Below are positions 12,171 to 23,789 of a DNA stretch of 64,000 bases, piece by piece (position 1 is the stretch's first letter; the number at the start of each line of letters is the position of its first letter). The DNA is from Coniferiporia sulphurascens (lineage: Eukaryota; Basidiomycota; Agaricomycetes; Hymenochaetales; Hymenochaetaceae), in the NCBI GenBank assembly GCA_002794785.1, contig NBBA01000008.1:124001-188000 (forward strand). The letters are read 5' to 3'. The notes under the pieces were generated by a model, which was not told the DNA's origin, ran no database searches, and saw only the letters and a list, made by a program, of their open reading frames with translations. A program made the position numbers and the translations under genes.

Positions 12171-12850
12171 GGTCGTCTAGATGAGTTAAGCCAGGACATC
12201 AGTTAAGCAATGCCAGAAATAATAACTTGAAAACGCGGGACACAACGCGTCCGCTGGCAGGAGCGCGTCTCAAGCAGCAGGATGCATTCGTGGGAAAATT
12301 AGCATTGCGTAAGCTATCGCTCCTGACGGCGATACCTCCCCTTTGGACTTCTCCGTCTGGCAAGCTCGGAGTCCAAACGACATTTCTGTCTTATAAGAAT
12401 CTATGCGCGCTCAGTACGTTGACAAAGTACTCGGATTCGATGAGTATCTACCTATGCGCGCTAGTACAGCAGTTAGCAATGTAAACTAATCATCACGGTT
12501 CTAATACACTACTCACCTCAGTACGTTGACAAAGTACTGAGGTGCCTTGAACGCTACGCTATCGACTATATGCAAGAGGAACTGTACAGTTATCAGGTAA
12601 TTATATAATCAGTCATTGCGCGAAGGGAGCTGATGGAAAAACATATACTAGAAAGGAATAAAGATCGTCATATATTCCAACATGTCTTATAATGCGCTCT
12701 TCTTCTCGACCGTACGGGGGGAAAAAAGTCTCGTATTCACAACAAGGTTGACATTTTACATAATCCATGCTGTGTTTATAGCCAGAAGTCGAAACACCCA
12801 GGAGCATTTGGAAGTTACATCAAGGCTTGGGCATACTAATAAGTTAACAT
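12171..12850. other. Intergenic region with small repeats
   Basis: No gene was recognised upstream of the importin start. A 21-nt word containing CTCAGTACGTTGACAAAGTAC occurs at about 12410-12431 and again at 12517-12537, and TATGCGCGCT occurs twice near 12400 and 12450. The second copy of the long word sits in a perfect hairpin. Confidence 0.55.
12514..12544. repeat. Perfect 11-bp inverted repeat (hairpin)
   Basis: CACCTCAGTAC at 12514-12524 pairs perfectly with GTACTGAGGTG at 12534-12544 around a 9-nt loop. Part of the arm and loop is repeated about 107 bp upstream, where the second arm has diverged. Role unknown. Confidence 0.7.
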
Positions 12851-15110
12851 TTTTTAAAATAGTCAATTGTCATTCCCGTCAGTTTCGTCTAACCTCGCAC
12901 CGTATTTTTCATGACAGGATACACTATATCAGTTATTCATTTACATTTACATACTTCACAAGCTAAATCTTTTTAAACATCAAGGGGTTGGCTCTACTAA
13001 AAATCGCGCGGGACATGTACTACCACAGATATACATTTCGGACAGGTACTGCAAGAAATACAACACACCAAACCAGGATGGACAGCAAGCTCAGGTACTT
13101 GTGTTCTGGACAGAATGACATGCCATGTCTGGTTCGGTGGCGTTTGAGGAAGGAGCCTGTATATACATGTACGTGCATCAGACCTTACGGGAAGTGGAAT
13201 CACCTGAAAACCAATTGGAAAGAACGAGCTGAAACCAAGATGATTTTTCTTTCAAGAAAACAGTCATGGGCCGGTCCATAATTACAGGAGACGATTGCCC
13301 TCACTTCAATGAGGAGTTCGCGACATGATCCACAGTTGGGTGGTAAACTAAGACAGACTTGAAGGTCCGGAAACTCCGGACTATACAAGGTTGTACCGAT
13401 ACCCCCTGCGCCATGTGCGTTGTCTTGGTTAAACCGGAGAGCGCTGCCAATATTTATCGTCGTCGTTGTCATCGTCACTATCATCGTCATGATCGAAATG
13501 TGAAAGTATGAGCATCATTCCTCTCAGAAATCGAGTATCCTGCATGAGGTCTTCCGGATCCTGTTCAAAAGCGGGGTTCGCCGTGGCGCTTGGCACCTCC
13601 TCTGTTAAATCTGAGGCCTGACCTAACATGATTGATAGCTGCTCCATCAGAGGTTTGTAATCTGAGCGGAGTGGAATACGGTGTGCCGCAGGGGATTGAC
13701 GGAATTCCCGGATAGTTCGCAACATTTTCTCCTTAGACAAGAAGGTGAAAGAAGTGTCGGGCCGGTAATTATCGAGGGTCACGAAATTTACGGCATTCAT
13801 TTGCGCGTGGGTAAGCTTGGTTATCTTAAACGTGAAAGTATCCTTTTTCCCTTCAGCCGAAGCTCTACGTTTAAGAAGTTCGTCGAAGGATTTAGGTTGT
13901 TCTCCTTTGTACTGAGGGGTCGGAGATGCCGACTCGATACCTGCGAAATCGCTGGACAAGTGCTGAGGATATTGGGGAAACTCCTTGCGCATATGATTGG
14001 CCCTGAGGACGATGGCAATCTGGGGACTAACAACAAACACTCGATGAAGGCAGGGTATGCCGAGCATGCGCCCCTCCGAAAGGCCGAACGAGTCACTTCC
14101 GAGCACAAATTCTTCGCCATCAGCTGCTTGCCAAATGCACAGGTAGTATACATCTGCCAGGCCCTGATATGCAATCGCTTCGAAGTGCTCCACTGCAGGG
14201 TCCAACCGTGAGGCAAGCATACGAGCCATTCCATGCATGCCGTACTTCTTGATCTCTTTTGAAGCATGCGCTATAATTTCATCATGTGGTGTATCTAGAA
14301 AGTAGCGAAGAAAGTGCAGCCAAACTTCCACTGGAGAGGATAAACCATATTTATTCTGGACTTGTTCGATATGGTAGCGGCTGCTGGCGTTTCCCGGGTG
14401 TGTTGGCTCAAAATATGAGTGTGATAAAGCAGCATTACGATAATGCATTAAGAACAGAAATTTCCTGAAGTCTTCAAGCTCGGACCTTGTGAGCAAGGAC
14501 TCTCCTTTACACAAACCCTCGTGTAGCCGCTTGATAATGACTGCCGACTTACTCTCCAGAATGGATAATTTGTGTTCAAGTGCATTGACGTCTTGTGTGT
14601 CCCTTATGTCTCTGTAGAGATTATGGACGCCGAACACGCTACCAACGGGGCGAAGCCCGAGCGTTTTCGAGGCCAGATCGTAGACCAGTATTTCATCAGG
14701 ATCAATACCAGTCCTGCGATACTCCTTGATACGATCTGCCTTCTTCCTACCAGAAGAATCATCTCATTAAACGTGAGACGAGAGTGGGAATCATAATGCA
14801 AGGACGCACATCCGTTCACCTCCCAAAAAACGTCGCAAAATGAATCTCGGGACTGTATGATGGTACTGGTTTCTCAACTTTTTGCTGGCACTGCTACCTG
14901 GTTCTGCGGGATTCGTATCACGGGCTTTTTCCTTATGTGACTTTTTGCTCTTCCTTGTGCGCTTCCTTGGCAGCATCTCTTTTGAGAGGCCAATAGGTGT
15001 GGCAGTGAAGCGTTGGTGATCAACCGCCGATCCGATAATCGATCCAATCTATAGCATTGCATTTCAGCACGTGACGCAGCCAGCCTTCCCGTCCGGTACA
15101 CCGCGACTAC
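12850..15110 (-). repeat. Tandem partial copy of the duplicated unit (copy A)
   Basis: This segment repeats the DUF4238 part of the unit at 15195-19690, including about 600 bp of 3' flank (12850-13428) and the promoter side up to about 15110, with the shared words GATCCGATAA, TCGATCCAA and TTTCAGCACGTGAC. The lipase part is absent. The similarity extends beyond the coding region, so this is a DNA duplication and not only a protein family. Confidence 0.75.
13429..14976 (-). CDS. DUF4238-like protein, copy A (intact)
   Basis: Exons 14820-14976 and 13429-14735, joined over an 84-nt intron, give 487 residues. The N-terminus is Lys/Arg-rich (MLPRKRTRKSKKSHKE), followed by the family signature QYHHTVPRFILRRF at about residues 37-50. 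The body carries FLMHYRNAALSHSYFEPTHP, ADGEEFVLGSDSFGL and RVFVVSPQIAIVL. It ends in an acidic run of Asp with Ser and Asn, then KYWQRSPV. DUF4238 proteins are uncharacterised; the conserved His-rich N-terminus and Asp/Glu residues could bind metal, but this is inference. No signal peptide or membrane segment is seen. It is the best preserved of three paralogues in this window. Confidence 0.82.
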
Positions 15111-15800
15111 TGTCGCATCCCCCTGTTGTAAACTTTCAGTCTTTTGCTTCTATGGCTACCCAATCCTTTTTATGTATTTATAACTTACAAGTGTAAAACA
15201 TTTGGAAAATAGTCAATCGTCATTCCCGTATGTTTCGTCTAACCTCCGAGTCCTACTATATTTTCCATGACAGTATACACTATGTCAGTTATCCCTTTAC
15301 AAGCTAAATCTTTTTAAACATTGGGGGTTGGCTCTTTACTAAAAATCGCGCGGGACATGTACTACCACAGGTGTACCTTTCGGGCGGGTACTGCAAGAAA
15401 TACAACACAGCAAGCCAAAAGGGACAGCAAATTCAGGTACTCGCGTTCTGGATAAAAGAACATGTAGTGTCTGGTTCGATGGCTTTGGGGGGGAATAGCC
15501 TGTAAATACGTACATCAGAACTCACGGAGGACGGAATTGCCCGGACATCAAATGGAATGAGCGAGCTGAAAATAAGGTAATGCTTCTTTCAAGAAAATAG
15601 TCATGGACTGGTCCATAATTACAGGAGACGATTGCCCTTTCTTCGATAAGGAGTTCGCGGCATGATCCTCAGCTGGTTGGCATGGGTGGTTAACGAAAAC
15701 GGATTTTAGGTCAGGGCTTCGGGCTTCATAAGGTTCCTTCGGTACACCCTGCTCTGTGTGCGTTGTCTTGGCCGGATCGGCGAGCGCTACCAGTATCTCT

Positions 15801-15824
15801 CGTCGTCGTCGTCGTCGTCGTCGT
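15801..15824 (+). repeat. (CGT)n trinucleotide repeat
   Basis: Eight CGT units in a row. On the minus strand they encode the poly-Asp tail of DUF4238 copy B, which now lies after the premature stop at 15928. Copies A and C have shorter Asp runs here. Confidence 0.85.
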
Positions 15825-15927
15825 TATCGTCACTGTCGTCACGACCAAGATGTGCAAGTAAAAGCGACATTCCTCTCGGGAATCGAGTGTCCAGCATGAG
15901 GTCGTCGGAATCCTGTTCAGCAGTAGG

Positions 15928-17328
15928 TCATGCTGTAGCGCCTGGCATATCCTCTGTCGAATTCGGGTCCCGGACCGACAGCCGCTCCATTAAAGGTCTG
16001 TAAGCTGAGCGGAATGGAATACGGAATGCTTCAGGGGATTGGCAGAATTCCCGGATAGTTCGCAGCATTTTCTCCTTGGACAGGAGGGTGAAAGAAGTGT
16101 CAGGACGGTAATTATCGAGGGTCACGAAATTCACAGCATTCATTTGCGTATGGTTAAGCTTGGTTATCTTGAACGTGAAAGTATCCCGTTTCCCTTCAGC
16201 CGAGGCTCTACGTTTATGAAGGTCTTCGATGGAATCAGGTTGTTCTCCTTTGTAATGCGGGGTCGGAGGTTCTGACTCGACGTCTACGAGATCGCTGGAC
16301 ACTGGCAGGAACTGAGAAAGTTGGGGAAACTCCTTGCGCAAATGATTGGACCTGAGGACGATGACGATCTGGGGACTGACAACGAACACTCGATGAAGGC
16401 CGGGCATGCCAACCGTGAGCCCCTCCCAAAGGCCGAACGAGTTACTTCCGAGCACAAATTCCTCGCCATCAGCTGCTTGCCAAATGCATAGGTAGTATGC
16501 ATCTGCCTGGCTCTGGTATGCGATCGCTTCGAAGTGCTCCATCGCAGGATCCAGCTGTGAGAAAAGCATGCTAGCCACTCCGTGTATGCCGTGCTTCTTA
16601 ATTTCTTTCATAGCGTGCGCCATAATTTCATCATGTGGTGTATCTAGAAAGTAACGAAGGAAGTGCAGCCAAACCTCCACTGGAGAGGATAAACCGAGTT
16701 TGCTCTGCATTTGTTCGATATGGTCGCGACCACTGGCGTTTTCCGGGTGTGTCGGATCGAAATATGAGTGTGATAAAGCGGCATTACGATAATGCATTAA
16801 GAACATAAATCTCCTAAAGTTTTCGAGCTCGCTCCTTATAAGCGAAAACTCTCCCTTCCACAAATTTTCGTGTAGCTGCTTGATAATGATGGCTACCTTA
16901 CTCTCCAAAACGGACAATTTTTGCTCAAGTGAATTGACGTTCTGTGTGTCCCTTATGTCTCTGTAGAGATTTTTGACGCCGAATACGCCACCTACGGGTC
17001 GAAGCCCAAGCGTTTTCGTGGTCAGATCGTAAACTAGGATTTCATCAGGGTCGACACCAGTCCTGCGATACTCCTTGGTGCGCTCTGCCTTCTTCCTGCA
17101 GAGATAGTGTGTGTCACTTCAGATGTGAAACAAAAGTGAAAAACATAACGCAAGGACGCACTTCCGTTCACCTACCACAAAACGTCGCAAGACAAATCTT
17201 GGGACTGTATGATGGTACTGGTCCTTCGAATTGTTTTCGGCACTGCTACTGGGTTCTGCGGGACTTGTTCCAGGGACACCACCCTCGCGCGACTTTTTAC
17301 CCTTTCTTGCACGCCGCTTTGGCGGCAT
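15928..17328 (-). CDS. DUF4238-like protein, copy B (truncated by a stop)
   Basis: Exons 17172-17328 and 15928-17084 (87-nt intron) give 437 residues. The order matches copy A: basic start MPPKRRARKGKKSRE, signature QYHHTVPRFVLRRF, then FLMHYRNAALSHSYFDPTHP and EEFVLGSNSFGL. At 15928-15930 a TGA replaces the Asn codon of copy A. The frame beyond it stays open and similar to copy A, through DTRFPRG and an Asp run to ERYW, with a TAG at 15787. So the last 46 or so codons were lost by one or a few substitutions. The core is complete, and activity cannot be judged from sequence. Confidence 0.78.
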
Positions 17329-18384
17329 CTCCCTATGTACTGTATAGTGTAACTGAGGGGCCGGTAGACGTGGCGGTTAGTGGTAATGATCAACCGTCGA
17401 TCCGATAACCGATCCAAGCATTAATATTACATTTCAGCACGTGACACGGCTCGACGCATGGTCCTCGTCTGCTGCCAGTGATACAGCACGACTACTAGTA
17501 TCGTATGCCCTCTTTTACAAAGTCACACCCATCTGCCCTCAAGCCGAAAACCCCTCGTGATTTTACCAAATTAAAAATAGCCAGAAATTACTAACCAGTG
17601 GCTCGTATCAAAATGTTCGATGACGTTACTACTAGTAGTAGCGCGGCGTGCAAGCCAGAAATGCGAAGCTTGTTACTTTGTACCAAGAGAGGGCAAACTA
17701 CGATACTAATGTCAGTGGTAGGGTGTTCAGAGCCCGTATCCCCTTTTCTCCTAATTGCTACTTGAACTTGCTAACGATCGGGTTACACCCGAACTAAGAG
17801 GTTCTACTAATTGTACACATCATCGCGACAGGATAAAGGATAAATAAACAAATGGGATCGACAGGCCCGGCGCCAGTGGAGAACAGTGGCTCGAATACCC
17901 TGCTCATAGTCCCGAAGTACGCGCTAATATCTCTTGTGTAAACACCCTACCGAGCAAGAATTATATTTGGTGGGCTAGCTGCTCATGCCCGGGCCAGAGC
18001 TCGAGGAGTTTTAGTAGGCGAAGAACTGATGAGATACTATGTCTTATCAACTCCAAGTCGTACAACCACACCAATGCATATTCTTCATATGCACATACTG
18101 TATGCACAAGACAACCCACAAACACCTAATACGCCGAAACCCCGGACCAGAAAAAAAAAACGCAACCGAAACTGAAAACATTTGGTCTCAATCCTCCAAG
18201 GACAAAAGAATCAAACGCAGACAGTCGGGTTGAGCGCTATAACCAAATGCAAGGGCTACACGCGCAACACACACGTCAGTCATCGGATAAAATCAAAATA
18301 CATAGGGAATACGTACTTTGTCTGAAATAACGCAGCTGGGCGTCATCGATTCCCAATGACTCGGACGGAATCGAGTCGCTACAA
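17329..18384. other. Spacer of the duplicated unit
   Basis: Non-coding spacer between DUF4238 copy B and the lipase remnant, with matches to 41000-41635 in inverted order. Conserved words include the CACGTG at 17433-17444 upstream of the gene, which also occurs upstream of copies A and C and could be an E-box. No gene is seen. Confidence 0.5.
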
Positions 18385-18757
18385 TTCGGGTCCTCACGGC
18401 CAACGCAATCATGAAACTGTACGCTCCCCCGATACGCTACGACAATTTCATGCTTAGTAACGTCACGAGCGATAAAGCCCTGCGTACTGGTAGAGTCAAC
18501 ACTGAACTGGAAGTGAACGTCGATGATTAGTCACCATAAGCATACGTGGCTGTTGATAAGTACGTATCTGATTGATTAAGGTGGTATTCAGAGGAGCAGG
18601 ACAAAAGAGCTGACTTCATGTATCTCTCAAAGTCGGCCATGAGCGACTGTGAGATGCTACGCTTCCGTACAGACGACGGGACGGCGAGCCTCAGGCTGAG
18701 GACCGTCGCAGCGATGGACAAGACTTGGACGACGAGGCCCGGGCGCGCCGAAAGCAC
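18385..18757 (-). pseudogene. Class 3 lipase remnant (N-terminal part)
   Basis: On the minus strand this reads a fungal class 3 lipase N-terminus: VPSSVRKRSISQSLMADFER, then a degenerate stretch, then a segment reading TQGFIARD followed by KHEIVVAYRG. The initiation codon is GTG at 18755-18757 where the copy at 40214 has ATG, the frame is broken, and the catalytic middle with the GHSxG motif is missing. It is the partner of the longer remnant at 40214-40990. Confidence 0.75.
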
Positions 18758-18789
18758 GATGATGGCACGCAAGTCCTGAGTGCGACCTC

Positions 18790-20221
18790 GGCCCGGGAGG
18801 ATGGACTCACAAACTCCCATGCTTTTATCCATTTTTTTTCTTCTGTCGCCAGGAGACTCGGATTCCAGCAGAATGAATCCCTCGTTCGACAAAAAGGCAT
18901 GGAAACAAGTAAACAGCCGATAACTTTGAGCAAAAAAACATATGCCAAGCTTGTGGTTAGTGGATTCGAATAGTCTTAGCGCAAGAAGCCCAGTGCGTTC
19001 ACCGGATCAGCGTCTTTTCGCCGTCTTGCTATGCGGCACCGAGGAATTGTATTGGCCTAGTCATCATATCCGCCGGATAGTTCTGGTCAGATATGTGTGG
19101 ATGGCCATGCGGAGAGGTACGAAAGCGCTTCAACAAAACAAATGCAACCAAGCATATCAGGGAGATTCGATAACCACAAACCTTGCACAAATTTGAAAAG
19201 ACAACTTGAACCAGTCCCAGTGTTTTTGGCAATTTCCGGCTCGGGCGTACCCAACATGATGCCACCGATGAGAAGCTCTTTAGCTCAGCTAGACTTCGAA
19301 GGTCGAAAACCAGCCTGAGCGAGCGCCAAAGCCCGTAGCACGCGGCGTCCAGGGATATAGTCACGGTTGTCCAATAGCCATCTCCACCGGCATGCCCCGG
19401 GCCCAAAGTCCAGCCCGACTCGGAGTTCAAGTTCGCGCGACTCAGCCGGCCTGAGGTTTGAAAAAAAAACTTGAACTCGACGATCCATACTGTAACTCCA
19501 TTTAAGCAAGTGACTCCAGAGTCGGATTGCAGTCGAGTAGGCTAGTACCGTAGTAGCCTTGAGTCCTTGACCGAAGAGCCAAAAGCCTCAGGCTGAGACC
19601 ATACTTGTATGAACATCTTGGCATTCAAACTGCGCAGGCGATCGAGGTGTAAAAGACAGCAAGAGCCTGCCAGTGAGTGCACGGTAACAGAGCTTGAACA
19701 TCGCGGAGATCACGTCCGTGATTTCGACGAGTCAGAAGACAAAAAAAGTATGAAGTGGTCCCTAGACTCAGGCTGAACTCTCGCCCTATTAGGACGTAAG
19801 AACATACCATTAATATGGCAGCCTCCGACCGAATCGTCACGATTAACATCCACACATTGACAGTGTTTTACATGCCTCTCTTTGACCAAGCTACGCACCC
19901 AGAACAGAGTCTTCGCAACAGACACTCACTCGCCCTAGCCCAACCACCCATCAACACCGGAAACGTATCCTCAGAAGACCTGCACACCCCTCCACGCCGT
20001 AGCGATAATGATGAAAAGGTTGTATTCCTTCTGTCTAAGTAATACATCGTGATTCACATAACGTAGCGATTAAAGACGCACTGAGTGAGATGAGAAAATG
20101 CAGAGAAAGAAGGATAGGCAAGATGAGGAAGAGAGAAAGAGGGTAAAACGATAGAAAGCGAACTACTAGTTCGAATTTCGTAATCCGCTAGGGCGGGATG
20201 GCAAGCGTAAGCGTAATAAGC
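18790..20221. other. Flank of the duplicated unit and aconitase 3' region
   Basis: Up to about 19690 this is the lipase 5' flank, shared with 39430-40210. From 19690 to 20221 nothing is recognised apart from the aconitase 3' UTR. It contains GACTCGGAGTTC-like words near 19419 and the palindrome-like CCTCAGGCTGAG near 18692 and 19588. Confidence 0.5.
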
Positions 20222-23093
20222 TTAGTTGCCCTTGGTCTTCTTCGCCATCTGAATTAGGAGGAACGTTGTTTAGTGAATGCATAAGCAAATAAAAAGGCGA
20301 TAGACGTACCAGGTTAAGAGCCGAACCGGCCTTGAACCACTCAATCTGGCCCTCGTTGAACGAGTGCGCAAGCGGGATCTCCTCCTTCGAACCATCCTCG
20401 TGCTTGAGCGCAAGCGTGAGGTTTTTGCCGGGAGCAAAGCTCTCAAGGCCGAGAATGTCGACGCGGTCAGACGGCTGAACCTTCTCGTAATCCTCAGGCT
20501 CTGCGAACGTGAGCGCAAGCATACCCTGCTTCTTCAAGTTTGTCTCGTGGATACGAGCAAACGAGCGAGTGATGATGGCAAGACCACCGAGATAGCGCGG
20601 CTCGAGCGCAGCGTGCTCACGCGAGGAACCTTCACCGTAGTTCGAGTCACCAATGACTACCCACTTAACGCCCTTGTCACGGTACTCCGCTGCGACCTGA
20701 GGAACACCACCGAACTCGCCCGTGAACTGGTTCTTAATCTTGTTCGCCTCGCCGTTCTCGGAGTTGATAGCACCGATAAGGCAGTTTTGAGAGATGTTCT
20801 GGAGATGGCCACGGTACTTGAGCCAGGGGCCACCGGCAGAGATGTGGTCCGTTGCTAAGCGGAAGGAAAGGTCAATTATCCAGTCTCCTGCTTAGCAGCG
20901 CGCAATGACTTACTGCATTGCCCTTAACCTTGATCAGGATCGGAAGGTCAGTCGGAGTCTTGCCATCCCACGGCTGGAAAGGCTCAAGCTTCTGGAGACG
21001 ATCACTCTTCGGGTCGATAGCAACCTGGACGCTAGCACGGTCCTCGGGAGGAGCCTGGAACGTGTTCTGTCCAGGGTCATAGCCGCGGGGCGGGAGCTCG
21101 TTGCCAGAAGGGCTAGTGAACTTGAACGGCTTGCCGTCCTTGCCGATGAGAGTGTCCGTGAGCGGGTTGAAAGTCAAGTCGCCAGCAAAGACCATAGCAG
21201 TGACAATATCCGGAGAGGCAACGAACGCATGGGTAGCAGGGTTCGCATCGTTACGGCCAGTGAAGTTACGGTTGTACGAGGTGATGACTGCATGCATCAC
21301 TCAACATCACGTTTCAAAGCTGAGGATGTTAAAAAGCTTACTAGAGTTCTTTTCACCCTTCTTCACGTCCTGACGGTCCCACTGACCAATGCACGGGCCA
21401 CAGGCATTGGCGAGGACAACACCACCAACAGTCTCGAAAGCACCAATCTGACCGTCACGCTCAATGGTCGCGCGAACCTGCTCGGAGCCGGGGGTGATCG
21501 TGAACTTGCTCTTGACATCAAGACCATGGGCTGCCGCCTCCTTGGCAATCGACGCGGAACGGGACATGTCCTCATATGAAGAGTTCGTGCACGAACCAAT
21601 CAAACCAACTTTAAGTTCTGATGGCCAGTCGTTCTTCTTGACTTCCTCGGCAAATTTAGAGATCGGCGTCGCGAGATCGGGAGTGAACGGTCCGTTAATG
21701 TGCGGCTCGAGTTCCGATAGGTTCTAATGAATGTGAGTTAGAAGTGACGATAGACTCCACTTGTCTACACGTACGATTTCGATGACCTGGTCGTACTCCG
21801 CGCCTTTGTCCGGTTGCAAGTTGTGTTCGAAGGCTTTTGCGTAATCCGCGATATCGCCGCGCTTCGTAGCATGGAGATAGTCAACCATGCGACTGTTGAA
21901 GGGGAAAAGCGAGGTCGTCGCGCCGATTTCGGCACCCATATTGCAAATCGTTGCCATACCCGTGCAGGAAAGAGACTCCACACCCGAGCCGGTGTACTCC
22001 ACGATAGCCCCGGTACCTCCCTTGACCGTAAGGATGCCTGCAACCTTAAGGATAACATCTGTAAGGAAGTTAAATGAACAATCTTATCGGATGAGCGGTA
22101 ACTGCGCATTTGCCCACCCTTAGGAGTGGTCCATCCGCCAATTTTTCCAGTCAGGTTAACGCCGATAACTTTAGGGCACTTGAGTTCCCACGGAAGATCA
22201 GCCATCACGTCAACCGCATCAGCCCCTCCAACACCGCAAGCAACCATTCCGAGACCACCCGCGTTCGGCGTGTGTGAGTCCGTGCCAATCATAAGTCCAC
22301 CGGGGAAAGCGTAGTTCTCGAGGATGATCTGGTGAATAATACCAGATCCGGGATGCCAGAAGCCAAGACCGTACTGTGAAGTTGGGCCCGCGTAAAAATC
22401 TGAACGGAAAGAGTGCAGAAGAGATGAACCAACCTTCGCGGTCGCCGTTGCCAAAAAGTCATAAACCTCCTTGTTGATGTTGACAGCCCGGGCCAAATCA
22501 GCCGTGCCACCGACCTGAGCTTCGATAAGATGGTCACAGTGCACCGTCGAAGGTACAGCAACCGTGTCCATGCCCGAGGACATGAACTGAAGAATGGCCA
22601 TCTACAATTTCAGGTAAGTAAAAAGAAGGACACTAAAAATAAAACACCGCGGCTAACCTGAGCAGTTGCATCCTGGCAAGCCACTCGCTATTGGTGGGTC
22701 AGTACACGCTGTGATAGGCGGAAACCGTCGGAAATGCTCACGTCCGGCCTGAGCTTGAGGTAGCTCGTGCCCCGCACGATATCCTGGTTGTGCGGGTCGT
22801 CGAGATGGCCGTACAAAACCTTCTCCGAAAGGGTCAAAGGCCGGTTCAACCTGACGTGGCAATCAGAGACCGCGCTACACAGACGCAGCAAGAAGTTCAA
22901 CCGACCTCGAGCGCACAACAGCGAGGTTATCCTCAATACGCTGGTAGTTGATGTAGTTTCCAGACTCGAGCCTGCTCATCGGAACCTTTGTGTCGCCGAT
23001 ACGTGGAGCGGCAGTGGCCATGCCAGCGGCGAGGCGCTTAGCGGCCTTGGCCGCCAAGGCCGAGCTAGCGGACCTGTTGGCGAGGTTGAGCAT
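20222..23093 (-). CDS. ACO1: Mitochondrial aconitate hydratase, with an apparent 1-nt deletion
   Basis: Aconitase converts citrate to isocitrate in the TCA cycle and carries a 4Fe-4S cluster. The start at 23093 gives an Arg/Ala-rich mitochondrial presequence ([20 protein letters not shown]). Landmarks are [60 protein letters not shown] (cluster cysteines in CTN and CGPC), [30 protein letters not shown] and a last microexon ending MAKKTKGN. At 20914-20922 the codons before a perfect GTAAGT donor read GGC AAT GCA. With the next exon (CA ACG GAC CAC) the frame fails. One extra G, making GGC AAG TGC A, would restore the family's GKCTTDHIS. All other joints are in frame. It is either a real null allele or a sequence error. 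Confidence 0.92.
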
Positions 23094-23789
23094 CGTCCGC
23101 GACGGCGGGAGGGGATGCGGGGGCGAGCAGGGAAAGGATGATGGACGATGAGGAAAGAGTTGGAAGATGACGAGACCGCCAATTTTTATCATCGAGTCGT
23201 CGCGTGTTTGGACGTGTGCCGGCTTCGGCCGCGCTATGACCGCATATTGCCGAGTATATCCTGAAGCCTGCCCGCGTCCCTAATCAGCCAATCAACGTCC
23301 TTGCGTTACTTGCACCTGATTGCCCGGGCTGGATTATTTATTTGTTTTTACCGTTATTTCCCTCATACATTCCGCAGGCAGCTCGGCCGCGGCGTCAGCA
23401 CCAGCGTCTGTATGTGCGCGCTGATTCGACCCGCGCATACCGGCTGCCGTCGAGCTCAGGAGCAGCGAATCATGGGCGGCCCTATGCGTTCGCGACTGCT
23501 CGCAGCGAACCGACTTGCTCCGGAGTCCGGCAGTGTCCTTGCTTCCGTCCTGGCTGACGGACGGCATTTTACGAAACCAAGCACACCATCAGGGCGCGTA
23601 AAATACATGTTTTCTCTGGTGATTTATTTTTCCTCATGCAGAGCGCGCTCCTGTCCAAGTCTTGCATCGGCGCGCCAATCAGATTTGGTTCCATACACGC
23701 TCGCCCGCCTCAAGGTATGTTTCCGTCGGATCTCAAGAGCACCATCGACGCGTTTCAGTCTATCTCGAGAGTACTGTACCCATTCTATT
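23094..23789. other. Intergenic region
   Basis: It holds the aconitase promoter and the 3' side of the monooxygenase gene. Open frames across it on both strands have no recognisable content. Confidence 0.5.

Larger units (their letters stand above)
15195..19690 (-). repeat. Inverted segmental duplication, left copy
   Basis: Read on the minus strand, this stretch matches 39430-43790 in order: 5' flank (to about 18.8 kb), lipase remnant, spacer with words such as ACAAGAGATATTAGC, DUF4238 gene, 3' flank. Examples are GTCTTTTACACCTCGATCGC against GTCTTTTACATCTCGATCAC, and GAATTGTATTGG near 19043 against CAATACAATTC near 39950. Identity is visibly imperfect, so the event is not recent. The copy lacks the middle of the lipase. 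Confidence 0.8.

Noticed and set aside
12850..19690. Possible transposon carrying the DUF4238 and lipase genes
   Set aside because: No transposase, reverse transcriptase, terminal inverted repeats or target-site duplications were seen; kept only as a segmental duplication.
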